From positions 1,783,501 to 1,847,500 of the forward strand of contig NZ_OZ038525.1 of NCBI RefSeq assembly GCF_964036645.1: a DNA stretch of 64,000 nt. The letters are read 5' to 3'. Every line of letters starts with the position of its first letter. Positions within the stretch are counted from its first letter, which is position 1. Below are positions 1 to 8,633 of this stretch, piece after piece. The stretch comes from Tenacibaculum sp. 190524A02b. Lineage in GTDB: Bacteria; Bacteroidota; Bacteroidia; Flavobacteriales; Flavobacteriaceae. The position numbers and the translations under genes were made by a program. The notes under the pieces are model-generated. The model saw only the letters and a program-made list of their open reading frames with translations, did no database searches and was not told the DNA's origin.

Positions 1-144
1 TATAATTACCATATTCTAAACCTATTCAGCAAAGTAAGCGAAGCGAGTTTTTTGCATGTAAAAACAGAAATTTATGGTGATTCATTGGTTGATGACCGTA
101 TTTGTAAAGCCATAAAATTAATTGATGAAATACAATTGAAATAA
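1..144 (+). CDS. 3' end of an unidentified gene (partial)
   Basis: An open frame runs from the first base of the window to a TAA at 142-144, giving the last 47 residues of a protein that starts outside the window. The visible part is mixed and ends in a helix-like KAIKLIDEIQLK tail. I do not recognise the family. It is on the same strand as peptidase T, whose start lies 27 bases downstream, but a good -7 promoter box sits in that gap, so the two need not be co-transcribed. Confidence 0.5.
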   Translation, partial: YNYHILNLFSKVSEASFLHVKTEIYGDSLVDDRICKAIKLIDEIQLK

Positions 145-153
145 TTATTTTTG
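122..153 (+). promoter_or_regulatory. Candidate pepT promoter
   Basis: TATTTTTG at 146-153 is a full match to the Bacteroidota -7 consensus TAnnTTTG. A TTG at 122-124 lies 21 bp upstream, within the usual -33 range. The predicted start is near 159, giving a leader of about a dozen bases before the ATG at 172. The box overlaps the alternative TTG start of the longer open frame, which argues against that longer frame. Confidence 0.5.
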
Positions 154-171
154 GCATTTAAAATTAAACTG

Positions 172-1410
172 ATGAACAAACAACACATAATAGATAGATT
201 TGTAAAGTACGTTACCATTGATACAGAAAGTGATCCTAACAATCCAGCTTTCCCTAGTACTGAAAAACAATGGGATTTAGCCAGAGTCCTTGAAAAAGAA
301 TTAAAAGAAATAGGAATGGAAGATGTTGAACTAGATGAAAACTGTTACATAATGGCAACACTCCCTAGTAACTTGGATTATGAAGTTCCAACTATTGGTT
401 TTGTTGCACATATTGACACAAGCCCAGATTTTACAGGTGCAAATGTTAAACCACAAATTCACGAAAACTATGATGGTAGTGATATCATTTTGAATAAAGA
501 GCAAAACATAGTTTTATCTCCTAGCTATTTTGAAGATTTACTTTTATATAAAGGACAAACTATTATTACTACTGATGGTACTACTTTATTAGGTGCCGAT
601 GATAAGGCTGGTGTTACTGAAATAGTTTCTGCAATGGAGTACTTAATTCAAAACCCAGAAATCAAACATGGTAAAATACGTATTTGTTTTACTCCAGATG
701 AAGAAGTAGGAAAGGGAGCACACTTATTTGATGTTGAAAAATTTGGTGCTGAATGGGCTTATACTATGGATGGAAGCCAGATAGGAGAATTAGAATACGA
801 AAACTTTAATGCTGCTAAGGCTGTAGTTACTATTAATGGTAAAATTGTACATCCTGGATATGCTTACGGCAAAATGATAAACTCAACATACATTGCGAGT
901 AAGTTAATGAATGCTTTACCTGCTAATGAAGTTCCTGAAAAAACGAAAGGGTACGATGGTTTTTTCCATTTACATCATATGGAAGGTAAAGTAGAACAAA
1001 CTACACTTTACTATATTATTAGAGATTTTGACAAAAATTTATTTGCACAACGTAAGCAAACTATGCTTGATACTGTTGCTGCTATAAATAAAGAACTAGG
1101 TAACGATTTAGTAGAAGTTGAAATTACAGATCAATATTATAATATGCGTGAAAAAGTAGAACCAATGATGCATATTGTTGATATCGCTGAAGAAGTGATG
1201 AAAGATATAGGAATTACACCGTTAATTAAACCGATTAGAGGTGGAACTGATGGTTCTCAATTATCTTACAAAGGGTTACCTTGTCCAAATATTTTCGCTG
1301 GTGGACACAACTTCCACGGACGTTATGAATTTGTGCCTGCTGAAAGTATTGTAAAAGCTAGTGAAGTCATTGTAGGTATTGCTCAAAAAGTATCTGAAAA
1401 ATTCGCTTAA
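172..1410 (+). CDS. pepT: Peptidase T (tripeptide aminopeptidase)
   Basis: Cytosolic zinc aminopeptidase of family M20B that removes the N-terminal residue of tripeptides. The 412-residue length is normal for PepT. Visible family motifs are HIDTSPDF (metal ligand His80, Asp82), GADDKAGVTE (bridging Asp143), TPDEEVGKGA (catalytic Glu177/178), YTMDG (Asp200) and a C-terminal GGTDGSQLS...GGHNFHGRYEF block that carries the last His ligand. I chose the ATG at 172: family members begin MNKQ/MNKE-HIIDRF, and the upstream TTG at 151 lies inside a promoter box. A strong hairpin terminator follows 30 bases after the stop, so the gene is probably monocistronic. Confidence 0.95.
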   Translation: MNKQHIIDRFVKYVTIDTESDPNNPAFPSTEKQWDLARVLEKELKEIGMEDVELDENCYIMATLPSNLDYEVPTIGFVAHIDTSPDFTGANVKPQIHENYDGSDIILNKEQNIVLSPSYFEDLLLYKGQTIITTDGTTLLGADDKAGVTEIVSAMEYLIQNPEIKHGKIRICFTPDEEVGKGAHLFDVEKFGAEWAYTMDGSQIGELEYENFNAAKAVVTINGKIVHPGYAYGKMINSTYIASKLMNALPANEVPEKTKGYDGFFHLHHMEGKVEQTTLYYIIRDFDKNLFAQRKQTMLDTVAAINKELGNDLVEVEITDQYYNMREKVEPMMHIVDIAEEVMKDIGITPLIKPIRGGTDGSQLSYKGLPCPNIFAGGHNFHGRYEFVPAESIVKASEVIVGIAQKVSEKFA

Positions 1411-1440
1411 TTTTAAGGTTATAAATAATATAAAGCATAA

Positions 1441-1468
1441 AAAATCCTGAGCAAATGCTCAGGATTTT
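1441..1468 (+). terminator. Intrinsic terminator after pepT
   Basis: A near-perfect 12-13 bp stem (CCTGAGCA / TGCTCAGG core, A-rich 5' flank, T-rich 3' flank) closes on a very short loop and runs into TTTTTG. It lies 30 bases after the pepT stop. Confidence 0.85.
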
Positions 1469-1493
1469 TGCTTTATCAAGTTTGTTTTATAAG

Positions 1494-1599
1494 AACTCTC
1501 TCAATACAAACATACGGAATATCTAGCCTAAAATATTTTTCAAAGAGCTATTCGATACCGCATCGGGGAATGAAACTCTTGATTGCCCTTACGATTAAA
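1494..1599 (+). repeat. Dispersed structured element, copy i
   Basis: A 106-bp stretch that matches, with substitutions, the minus strand of 30764-30869 (same length) and of 63269-63365. Shared blocks are AACTNTCTC at the start, ATATCTAGCC then AAAATATT, CTATT(C/T)GA, ATCGGGGAAT (shared with the third copy) and a terminal CGATTAAA. It sits between the pepT terminator and the 3' end of the receptor gene and overlaps the receptor stop codon by a few bases. It may be a remnant of a mobile or RNA element. Confidence 0.5.
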
Positions 1600-4500
1600 A
1601 AATATAACGTAAACCTACTTGCATTTGCCAACGCGATAATAAACTACTATCTGGACTAAATGTTTTACTTAAGTTTTCATTAAAACTATAAATTGGTTCT
1701 TGTGTATAATCTCCACCTGGAAATGAAACTCCTAAAGGTTGTAAATTGTTAGGTTGCTGTACAACTCCCCATTCTGAATTTATTAAATTTCCTATGTTTA
1801 AAATATCTACACTTAATTGAATCGTATTTTGTTCCTCTGCTGATACATTAAAATTAAAATCTTGCAAAAACTTAACATCCCATTTTCCTCTCCAAGGCGC
1901 TAAAGCTCCATATCTTTCTACATATTGTCCTCTCCTAGAATTCAAATACTCATCTTGCTGAATATAATTTTCAAAAGCTGCTGCTTGCCCCGCTTCCACA
2001 AATTGCATTTGACTTAATTCTCCTACAGTTGGTACGTATAATAAATCATTAGCAAATGCTCCATCATTATTTATATCACCTCCATAAGTATAATTAAATC
2101 TCCCACCTTTAGCATACTCAAAAAATGTAGAAAGTGTTGTAGCAAACTTTCCTTTTCCATATTCAAATCTTTTAGAAGCTATTCCTATAACTCTGTGTGT
2201 ATCTCCATATTTTGAATAAGTCAACACATCATTATTTGCATTTCCCACAACTGGATTAAACGCAAAAGCATCTCCTGTTATTTCCGCCTCAATAGAGTTA
2301 ACATCTTGAGCATTTAAATAACTATAGGCTATGTTTGCATACAATCCGTTTTTAAATCTTTTTTCTACTTTAAAAGAAGCATTGAATACTCTCCCTTTAT
2401 CTGAATTTGTAAATACATAGGCATTGTTTCCTTTGGTTGTATAATACTCTCTATTATCTACTCCTTTTAAGCGTTCTGTTGGGTTTCTTAACCCCCAGTT
2501 TTGTACATGAGCTCCATTAATATCTTTGGTATATGCTAAGTCTGCTGTTAATGTTAAGCCATTTTCAAACCTATAGTCCCCTCCAATGTTAGATCTCCAT
2601 ACTTGTGGAAATTTAAAGTCAGGATCAACAATTTGAAAGAATCCATCATCAGCTCCACTAATTTGATTTCCTAACCACACAAAAGGTAAACGACCGGTAA
2701 ATACACCGGTTCCACCACGAATTTGTAATTTACTTTCATTATTAATATTCCAATTAAACCCTAACCTAGGTGAAATCAACCACTCATTAGTTGGCATTTT
2801 AGTAGAGTTTAAATTTACTTCTTCATTGGTATTGGGATTAAAGTATAGTACAGAATTATCTCTAGTTGCTCCATTTTCAGTATCAATATATTTTTGAACT
2901 AAACTAGAAGTATCAAAATACAATGGCTTATCAAAACGAACTCCATAAGTTAACTTCAATGATTCATTTACTTCCCATTCATCTTGAACATAAAAAGCCA
3001 ATTGCCCAACATTCAACTCAGCTAGCTTCCATCCTCCATCATTTCCTGCTCCTTTTCTATTGAATGTATTAAACGCATTATTTGTTGCTGTTAAATATTG
3101 ATCTACTAAACCTCCTGGCTGAGCATTAGACAAAAATGTTGCAACATCAGGATAAGGATTAAATATTCCAAAGTACGGAAATACTCCTAAACTAAAAGAC
3201 TCGTAATTAGTTAGGTTAAAAGAATTTTCAAACATAAATTTTTCAAAAGAGAAACCAACGGTGAATGTATGATCTTCTTGGAAAAAATTCATGTTGTTAG
3301 TCAATTGAAAAACGCGTTGATCTAATACATTATTAATTGAAAAAGGTTCGTGTCCTGCAATAATATGATTACTTCCACTTCCATCTTGAATTGTAATTAT
3401 TGGAGCTGGTTTAGATAATGGTGTTCTAAAATCATCAAAATAGGTATATCCTACTTGTAATTTATTTGTTGTGGTTTCATTAAATGTAGAATTTAACTCT
3501 AATAAAAATGAATCAATGTTATTTGTAATCTCATATCCTGAGTTTTCAAATTGTAAAACATTTGCCCCTGGACCTCTAACTCCTAATGCTGTTGGATGAG
3601 CTGGTTTTTCTTTTGAAGCTCTTAAAAAGTTATAAATTAAAGCTAATCTGTGATTTTTATTAACATTCCAATCTAATTTAAACACTCCTTTAGTTGAACC
3701 TGATTCGTATGTAAAATCTTTGTAGGCTCCTGTATTATAACCTAACCTACTTAAGGCATCACTTACAGCCATTAAATCTGTTTCTAAAACAGACGATTCA
3801 TTAACTGCCATAGTACCATCTTGATTATCTGGCACCCAACCATTGGTTCCTAAATCTTCTCTTTTATCTTTTTCAAAATTTGCAAAGAAAAATAATTTGT
3901 CTTTTACAATAGGTCCTCCTAAACTAACTCCATACTGACTTTGACTTAACTTAGGTTTCACTACATCTTCCCCATTAATTCTTCCTCCAGTCATGTCTTG
4001 ATTTCTATAAAAACCATAAACGGTACCTTTAAATTCATTAGTTCCACTCTTAGTTACAGCATTTACAGATGCGCCTGTAAAACCAGATAATGTAACATCA
4101 TAAGGCGCTGTTGCTACAGATATCTGTTCTATAGCATCTAAAGAAATAGGTTGTGAACTTGTTTGTCCGCCTGGTGTTGCGGCATCTAACCCAAATGGAT
4201 TATTAAAAATTGAACCATCTAAAGAAAAGTTATTAAACTGATCATTTTTACCTCCAAAAGACCCATTGCTCGCAGTTGGTTCTAACCTTGTAAAATCAGA
4301 TGCTGAACGAGAAATAGTTGGTAAGGTTTTCAATTGTACTGCACTAACACTTGTCTGTGCTCCTGTTCTATCACTATTAAAAGTTTGGTTTTTACTACTT
4401 GAAATTACTACTTCTTCTAATTCTTCTCCTCCTTCTACTAATTTTCCATTAACTATAGTTGTTTTCCCTAATGTCAAGTAAACATTATTTACTTCATAAG

Positions 4501-4753
4501 TTTTGAAACCCACAAAACTAAAAACTATTTTATAAGGACCTCCTACCCTTAAGTTAGGAATAGTATACCGTCCATTCTCTTGTGAAATGGCACCAGAAAG
4601 TGTTCCTGTCGGAACATGTTCTACAGCAATGTTAGCTCCAAATAAAGGTAGCTCAGCACCGTCTGTAACGATTCCTTTTATCTTAGATGTTGTTACCTGT
4701 GCAAAGGCTGACAAACTCGCTAAAAACAAAACGAATACAGCTATTTTTTTCAT
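1595..4753 (-). CDS. TonB-dependent receptor, Oar-like
   Basis: Outer-membrane transporter of 1052 residues. Residues 1-19 are a clear Sec signal peptide ending AFAQ. Next come a carboxypeptidase-regulatory-like beta-sandwich (about 22-110, with ENGRYTIPNLRVGGPYKIVFSFVGF), a plug domain (about 115-245, with NNPFGLDAATPGGQ and SGFTGASVNAVTKSGTN) and a 22-strand-type barrel ending in an aromatic C-terminus (GLRYIF), as expected for BAM recognition. The plug wording is typical of the Oar/OmpA-related TonB receptor group. The substrate cannot be told: no SusD partner is adjacent. It is flanked by terminators and probably transcribed alone. Confidence 0.9.
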   Translation of the reverse strand: MKKIAVFVLFLASLSAFAQVTTSKIKGIVTDGAELPLFGANIAVEHVPTGTLSGAISQENGRYTIPNLRVGGPYKIVFSFVGFKTYEVNNVYLTLGKTTIVNGKLVEGGEELEEVVISSSKNQTFNSDRTGAQTSVSAVQLKTLPTISRSASDFTRLEPTASNGSFGGKNDQFNNFSLDGSIFNNPFGLDAATPGGQTSSQPISLDAIEQISVATAPYDVTLSGFTGASVNAVTKSGTNEFKGTVYGFYRNQDMTGGRINGEDVVKPKLSQSQYGVSLGGPIVKDKLFFFANFEKDKREDLGTNGWVPDNQDGTMAVNESSVLETDLMAVSDALSRLGYNTGAYKDFTYESGSTKGVFKLDWNVNKNHRLALIYNFLRASKEKPAHPTALGVRGPGANVLQFENSGYEITNNIDSFLLELNSTFNETTTNKLQVGYTYFDDFRTPLSKPAPIITIQDGSGSNHIIAGHEPFSINNVLDQRVFQLTNNMNFFQEDHTFTVGFSFEKFMFENSFNLTNYESFSLGVFPYFGIFNPYPDVATFLSNAQPGGLVDQYLTATNNAFNTFNRKGAGNDGGWKLAELNVGQLAFYVQDEWEVNESLKLTYGVRFDKPLYFDTSSLVQKYIDTENGATRDNSVLYFNPNTNEEVNLNSTKMPTNEWLISPRLGFNWNINNESKLQIRGGTGVFTGRLPFVWLGNQISGADDGFFQIVDPDFKFPQVWRSNIGGDYRFENGLTLTADLAYTKDINGAHVQNWGLRNPTERLKGVDNREYYTTKGNNAYVFTNSDKGRVFNASFKVEKRFKNGLYANIAYSYLNAQDVNSIEAEITGDAFAFNPVVGNANNDVLTYSKYGDTHRVIGIASKRFEYGKGKFATTLSTFFEYAKGGRFNYTYGGDINNDGAFANDLLYVPTVGELSQMQFVEAGQAAAFENYIQQDEYLNSRRGQYVERYGALAPWRGKWDVKFLQDFNFNVSAEEQNTIQLSVDILNIGNLINSEWGVVQQPNNLQPLGVSFPGGDYTQEPIYSFNENLSKTFSPDSSLLSRWQMQVGLRYIF

Positions 4754-4890
4754 TTGATTACGTTTAAGTTAATGTATCAAAATTAAAAAATTAATTAACA
4801 CTACTTTAACGTTTTTATTACTTTTAGCTTAAAAATGAATTATTGCTTATACTTCAACTAAACTTTTATTATCTATACCTTTAATATCAT

Positions 4891-4919
4891 AAAAAAATGA
4901 GACTCTTACAAAGTCTCAT
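4891..4919 (-). terminator. Intrinsic terminator of the sigma/anti-sigma operon
   Basis: The 8-bp stem ATGAGACT (4897-4904) / AGTCTCAT (4912-4919) has a 7-nt loop. Read on the minus strand it is followed by seven T, just after the stop of the outer-membrane protein gene. Confidence 0.8.
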
Positions 4920-4926
4920 CTTATTT

Positions 4927-5982
4927 TTAATCTAAATCAAAACGTATTCCTAATGATATATTTCTTGTTTCGGAATTTTTGAACAGAGGATTTAAATCGT
5001 ACTTAACATACAAACCTATACTTTGATATGAGAGATATGTACTCAATCCATAATTAAGCGTATTCATATTAAAATCACCTTTTTGAACCTCCTCAACATT
5101 TACTCCTTTAGAATTTTCGTACTCCAAATATTGTCTTGTTCCGAGTTTAAAGCCAAAGAAACCACCTATTCCAAAACGTATTGCGTCATGTGAATTATCA
5201 ATTATTCTATCATTAGAGAGTTTTTCATTTTTTGAGAAATCAATTTCTAAATGCATTGGGAATATCATCTGTACATGTCTCAACCTATTTTCTGATAAAG
5301 AAAATGTACTTACCTCTAAATTAGTTTGATCATTGTTTACTACATGTATTTGATTCGATTTTGCTCTTAAATTGTTCCATAAAAATGATACTCCATATTT
5401 AAAATAGGCTTTTGACGGCTCTTCTTTTAGTCTTGTTTTAAAAGTAAAACCCAATTCATAAAAATGCGATTGCCAAAACTTGTATTCTGAATTATTTAAT
5501 GACCCAACCTTATTATTTTCCAAAACATTGTTAACCCCCATAGCAAATACAAATTGTGAGGTGGTTCTTTTTCCATATTTTTTTTGTTTTCCTTCTTTAT
5601 CAAAAATCACCAAATCTTTATCAAAAACTCTAATTTTAAAGGATTCTTCATTTTCATCTTTACTTACAATTACTCCATTTGTTTTATCTTGAACTAATTG
5701 TTGTAGCTTTTGCTCTTGAACACTTACTTTTTCCTCTATTTGATTTGCATGAAAATCAGCTTCTTTCTTTTTTAGCTTTTCAGCTTCTTCATAAGTAATT
5801 TCATTATTAGATAATTGCTCATTAATTTTTTTCAATTTTTCTTTTAGTAATTTTTTTTCTCCCTTAGTAATTTCATCTATTTTTTTAGATATTTTACTAA
5901 CCTCATCTTCAAATGTTTTTTCTTGTGAAAAGGCAATAGCTGCACTTAACAACATTACTAGTAGTAGTGTTATTCTTACCAT
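4927..5982 (-). CDS. Coiled-coil outer-membrane beta-barrel protein
   Basis: Protein of 351 residues with a signal peptide (about 1-20, ending AFSQ), a long charged coiled coil rich in Lys and Glu (about 22-100), then a C-terminal region of alternating hydrophobic/aromatic strands (GFTFKTRL, FKYGVSFLWNNL, RFGIGGFFGFKLG, YGLSTYLSYQSIGLYVKY, ISLGIRFDLD). The last strand ends in a charged residue and not in Phe. This fits the small PorT/OMP_b-brl class. It is the third gene of an operon after an ECF sigma factor and its probable anti-sigma factor, so it is likely a target or sensor partner of that system. Its ligand is unknown. Confidence 0.65.
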   Translation of the reverse strand: MVRITLLLVMLLSAAIAFSQEKTFEDEVSKISKKIDEITKGEKKLLKEKLKKINEQLSNNEITYEEAEKLKKKEADFHANQIEEKVSVQEQKLQQLVQDKTNGVIVSKDENEESFKIRVFDKDLVIFDKEGKQKKYGKRTTSQFVFAMGVNNVLENNKVGSLNNSEYKFWQSHFYELGFTFKTRLKEEPSKAYFKYGVSFLWNNLRAKSNQIHVVNNDQTNLEVSTFSLSENRLRHVQMIFPMHLEIDFSKNEKLSNDRIIDNSHDAIRFGIGGFFGFKLGTRQYLEYENSKGVNVEEVQKGDFNMNTLNYGLSTYLSYQSIGLYVKYDLNPLFKNSETRNISLGIRFDLD

Positions 5983-6031
5983 CTTTTTTAAATTTTAAAT
6001 ATGTTTTAGTTTATTTTTTTACTGTAGAATC

Positions 6032-6787
6032 TCATTCCTTATTCCTGTCTGCAACTGCCATTGCTATGTCAGAAATTTTTAATTTAATCTTATAAATCAG
6101 GTTTCCTCTAAAATTATCTTTTAAAATACTTTCTTCTGCTTCAGCCAGTAATACTTCAGGGTTAATTGTAAGTAAATTAGATTTTTTTAACTCTACCTTT
6201 ATAGTATCAAGCACATTACTTCTTTTCAATTTATTTTTAGCATAATATTCTTTTACCTCTTTTGAGCTATGTGTAACCGCATATAATAAATCCGCTCCTT
6301 TTACTTGAATCCTATTTTGTTTCAAAGGAAGAAGTTCTTTACTCTCAAATTCTTCTTTTACAATTAACTTATCTTCATTTCTCAGAATTCTCTTTTTAAC
6401 TTCAATTTTAGTTTCAATTTCTTTTTCAAATCTAATAGTATCTTTAATCTTATTTTTTTTAGGCTTAGTATGCAATTCACTAACTACTAATACTGTTTCT
6501 AGTACATACTCCGTCTTACCTTTTATGAACTCAATATTTTTAGCTTGTAAATTAATAGCTTCTACCTTATCTTTTGTAATTGATTTAAAAAGTAGCATCC
6601 CAGTACTCATCAATAAAATAATGCTCGCTATATACTTAAATACATGCTTTTTTTGTTTATTATTTCTTTTAACTTCCTCCTCTTCTAACTTATAACTCAA
6701 ACGTTCCCACGCTGAAGAAGATGGTTTAATTTCTCTTTGAGCTAACTTATCTTTAAAAACCGTATCTAACTTATTATCTTCCATCAT
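6032..6787 (-). CDS. Probable anti-sigma factor (single-pass membrane protein)
   Basis: 251 residues. A cytosolic N-terminus (DTVFKDKLAQREIKPSSSAWERL) is followed by a Lys/Glu-rich linker, one transmembrane helix (about 49-66) and a long periplasmic region rich in Lys and Glu with no known domain. The short N-terminal segment with PSSSAWERL is typical of the anti-sigma proteins encoded after ECF sigma factors in Flavobacteria. Its start overlaps the sigma factor stop by 14 bases, a sign of coupled translation. Two ATGs in tandem (6787 and 6784) could serve as start. Confidence 0.65.
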   Translation of the reverse strand: MMEDNKLDTVFKDKLAQREIKPSSSAWERLSYKLEEEEVKRNNKQKKHVFKYIASIILLMSTGMLLFKSITKDKVEAINLQAKNIEFIKGKTEYVLETVLVVSELHTKPKKNKIKDTIRFEKEIETKIEVKKRILRNEDKLIVKEEFESKELLPLKQNRIQVKGADLLYAVTHSSKEVKEYYAKNKLKRSNVLDTIKVELKKSNLLTINPEVLLAEAEESILKDNFRGNLIYKIKLKISDIAMAVADRNKE

Positions 6788-7301
6788 TTTCTATCGAATT
6801 CATTTTAATATAATTTGCCTGTAACCACTTTCTAGCTTTAAATAGTTGTGATTTAGATGTACTTTCAGAAATTTGAAGCTTTTTTGCTATTTCTGAATGT
6901 TTATAACCTTCTATAGCATATAAATTAAACACTACTTTATAGCCTTCAGGTAAAGTATCAATAAGCTTTTGAATATCTTCTACATTCGTGTTTTCTAGGT
7001 TAGATACTGAAAAATCATTAAACACGAACTCTTCTTCTGTCAAATCAAAAACCTGTTTTTTTCTAATGTAAGTTAAACAAGTATTTACCATAATTCTACG
7101 AATCCACCCTTCAAAACTCCCTTCATTTTTAAACTTATTAATATTGGTAAAAACTTTAAAAAAACCAGATAACATCATTTCTTCTGCATGATGATTGTCT
7201 CTTACATACCTTCTACACACACCAAGCATTTTTGGAGAATACTGCTCAAAAATTATTTTTTGAGCTTCTCTATCTTGCTTTACTGCTTTTTTAATAAGCA
7301 T
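6774..7301 (-). CDS. ECF RNA polymerase sigma factor
   Basis: Sigma-70 family factor with only regions 2 and 4. Region 2 is seen as QKIIFEQYSPKMLGVCRRY...GSFEGWIRRIMVNTCLTYIRKK, region 4 as LPEGYKVVFNLYAIEGYKHSEIAKKL followed by the helix-turn-helix ISESTSKSQLFKARKWL. I chose the ATG at 7301 (175 residues, MLIKKAVKQD). The open frame can be extended to a TTG at 7331, which adds ten residues that do not look conserved. It leads the operon sigma - anti-sigma - outer-membrane protein. A possible leader RNA with a terminator lies upstream (7405-7496). Confidence 0.9.
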   Translation of the reverse strand: MLIKKAVKQDREAQKIIFEQYSPKMLGVCRRYVRDNHHAEEMMLSGFFKVFTNINKFKNEGSFEGWIRRIMVNTCLTYIRKKQVFDLTEEEFVFNDFSVSNLENTNVEDIQKLIDTLPEGYKVVFNLYAIEGYKHSEIAKKLQISESTSKSQLFKARKWLQANYIKMNSIENDGR

Positions 7302-7404
7302 TTTGGTGTTATGTAAATCTATTACTTTCAAGTTTTCTTTATCGATTTTTTACCGTTCTCAAATATAAAGACGATTCTTTTTAAAAAAAGGTTGCCTAGT
7401 AAAT

Positions 7405-7496
7405 TAAAAACTCTCCAACTTTTTTCAAAATTGGAGAGTAATTACTAAAAATTAGAATGATAAATACGGGGGTGATTACTAATTTTTTGCTCAACG
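7405..7496 (-). ncRNA. Candidate small RNA or attenuator leader upstream of the sigma operon
   Basis: On the minus strand TAAATTTG (7509-7502) is a full TAnnTTTG box. About six bases later begins a roughly 90-nt segment. It can form a 5' hairpin (AAAAATTAG with CTAATTTTT, 9 bp), then the hairpin ACTCTCCAA / TTGGAGAGT (7410-7439), followed by five T on the minus strand. Promoter, 5' hairpin and intrinsic terminator together suggest a small RNA. Because the sigma factor starts about 100 bases further on, it could equally be a premature-termination leader of that operon. No open frame of note lies inside. Confidence 0.35.
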
Positions 7497-7627
7497 CGTA
7501 GCAAATTTAAATACTATCAAATCAAATCAAAATAGGAAAAACACTTATTAACAAAACTTTAAAGTCAAGTCACATTTTTTTATTATTAATTTATATTATC
7601 AGATATTTGCACTACTAAATTTGATTG

Positions 7628-8530
7628 ATGAATTTTATTATATACGCCATAACTTATCCTTTAGCTTGGTTATTATCCATATTACCAATGCCTATTTTAT
7701 ATATAATTTCTGATTTTTTTTATCTTATAGTTTATTACGTAGTTGGATACAGAAAAAAAGTAGTGATTAATAATTTAAGAATGGCCTTTCCAGCTAAAAG
7801 CGACAAAGAAATAACTAAACTTAGTAAAGCTTTCTTTAAACATTTTATTGATTTAATGTTTGAAAGTATTAAAATGTTCTCAATAAGCGAAAAGGAAATG
7901 CTAAAACGTTACAAGTCTATCAATGTTGAACTGGTAAATAATCTAGCTAAAAAAGGTAAAAGTATAATTTTAGTAGGTGCACACAAAGGAAACTGGGAAT
8001 GGTCTTCTAGCTTACCTCTAGTAATAGATATTCCTGTATATGCAGCTTATACTAAATTAGCCAATCCTTACTTTGAAAAAAGAATCAAAAAAACAAGAAC
8101 ACAATTTAATATTGGAGGTATTAAAAGTACTGAAATAGTAAAAAAAATTCATCAAAAAGAAAGTAATAAAGAACAGGCTGCATACTTATTATTAAGTGAT
8201 CAATCTCCCATGTTACACAAAGCTCATTATTGGCAGAAGTTTTTTAACATTAAAGTACCTGTACATACAGGTGCGGAAATGCTAGCTAAAAGATATGATT
8301 TTGCTGTAGTAAATTACAGTGCAAGAAAAGTTAGAAGAGGGTATTACGAAACTGAATTTACATTGATTACTGAAACACCTAAAGATTTAGGTAATTTTGA
8401 GATCACTGATAAATACCTATCTATAACAGAAGATTCTATTAAAGACCAACCTGCGTATTATTTATGGTCCCATAAAAGATTCAAACACAAAGACAGGTAT
8501 GATGAATGGCTCGCTTCCAGAAAAAAATAA
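7628..8530 (+). CDS. Lysophospholipid/lipid A acyltransferase (LpxL/HtrB-like)
   Basis: Inner-membrane acyltransferase of about 300 residues that transfers a secondary acyl chain to a lipid A precursor or related lipid. The N-terminus is a membrane anchor (about 3-37, with AITYPLAWLLSILPMPILYI). The catalytic block GAHKGNWEW gives the His-x4-Glu variant of the HX4D/E motif, followed by DQSP and ALRY-like KRYDF. The ATG at 7628 is preferred to the TTG at 7625. It stands alone between the divergent sigma operon and a peptidase gene on the same strand about 100 bases downstream. Confidence 0.85.
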   Translation: MNFIIYAITYPLAWLLSILPMPILYIISDFFYLIVYYVVGYRKKVVINNLRMAFPAKSDKEITKLSKAFFKHFIDLMFESIKMFSISEKEMLKRYKSINVELVNNLAKKGKSIILVGAHKGNWEWSSSLPLVIDIPVYAAYTKLANPYFEKRIKKTRTQFNIGGIKSTEIVKKIHQKESNKEQAAYLLLSDQSPMLHKAHYWQKFFNIKVPVHTGAEMLAKRYDFAVVNYSARKVRRGYYETEFTLITETPKDLGNFEITDKYLSITEDSIKDQPAYYLWSHKRFKHKDRYDEWLASRKK

Positions 8531-8633
8531 GATTCTCATAACTTTATCTACTCAGAGATATTCATATGTTAATAAAACTCATTTTTTAGTGGATTTTATG
8601 TAGCTTTATAAGCTATAAAATTACACACCAAAA

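Noticed and set aside
1468..1659. A 63-codon open frame on the plus strand
   Set aside because: It covers the dispersed repeat and the antisense 3' end of the receptor gene; the composition is not protein-like.
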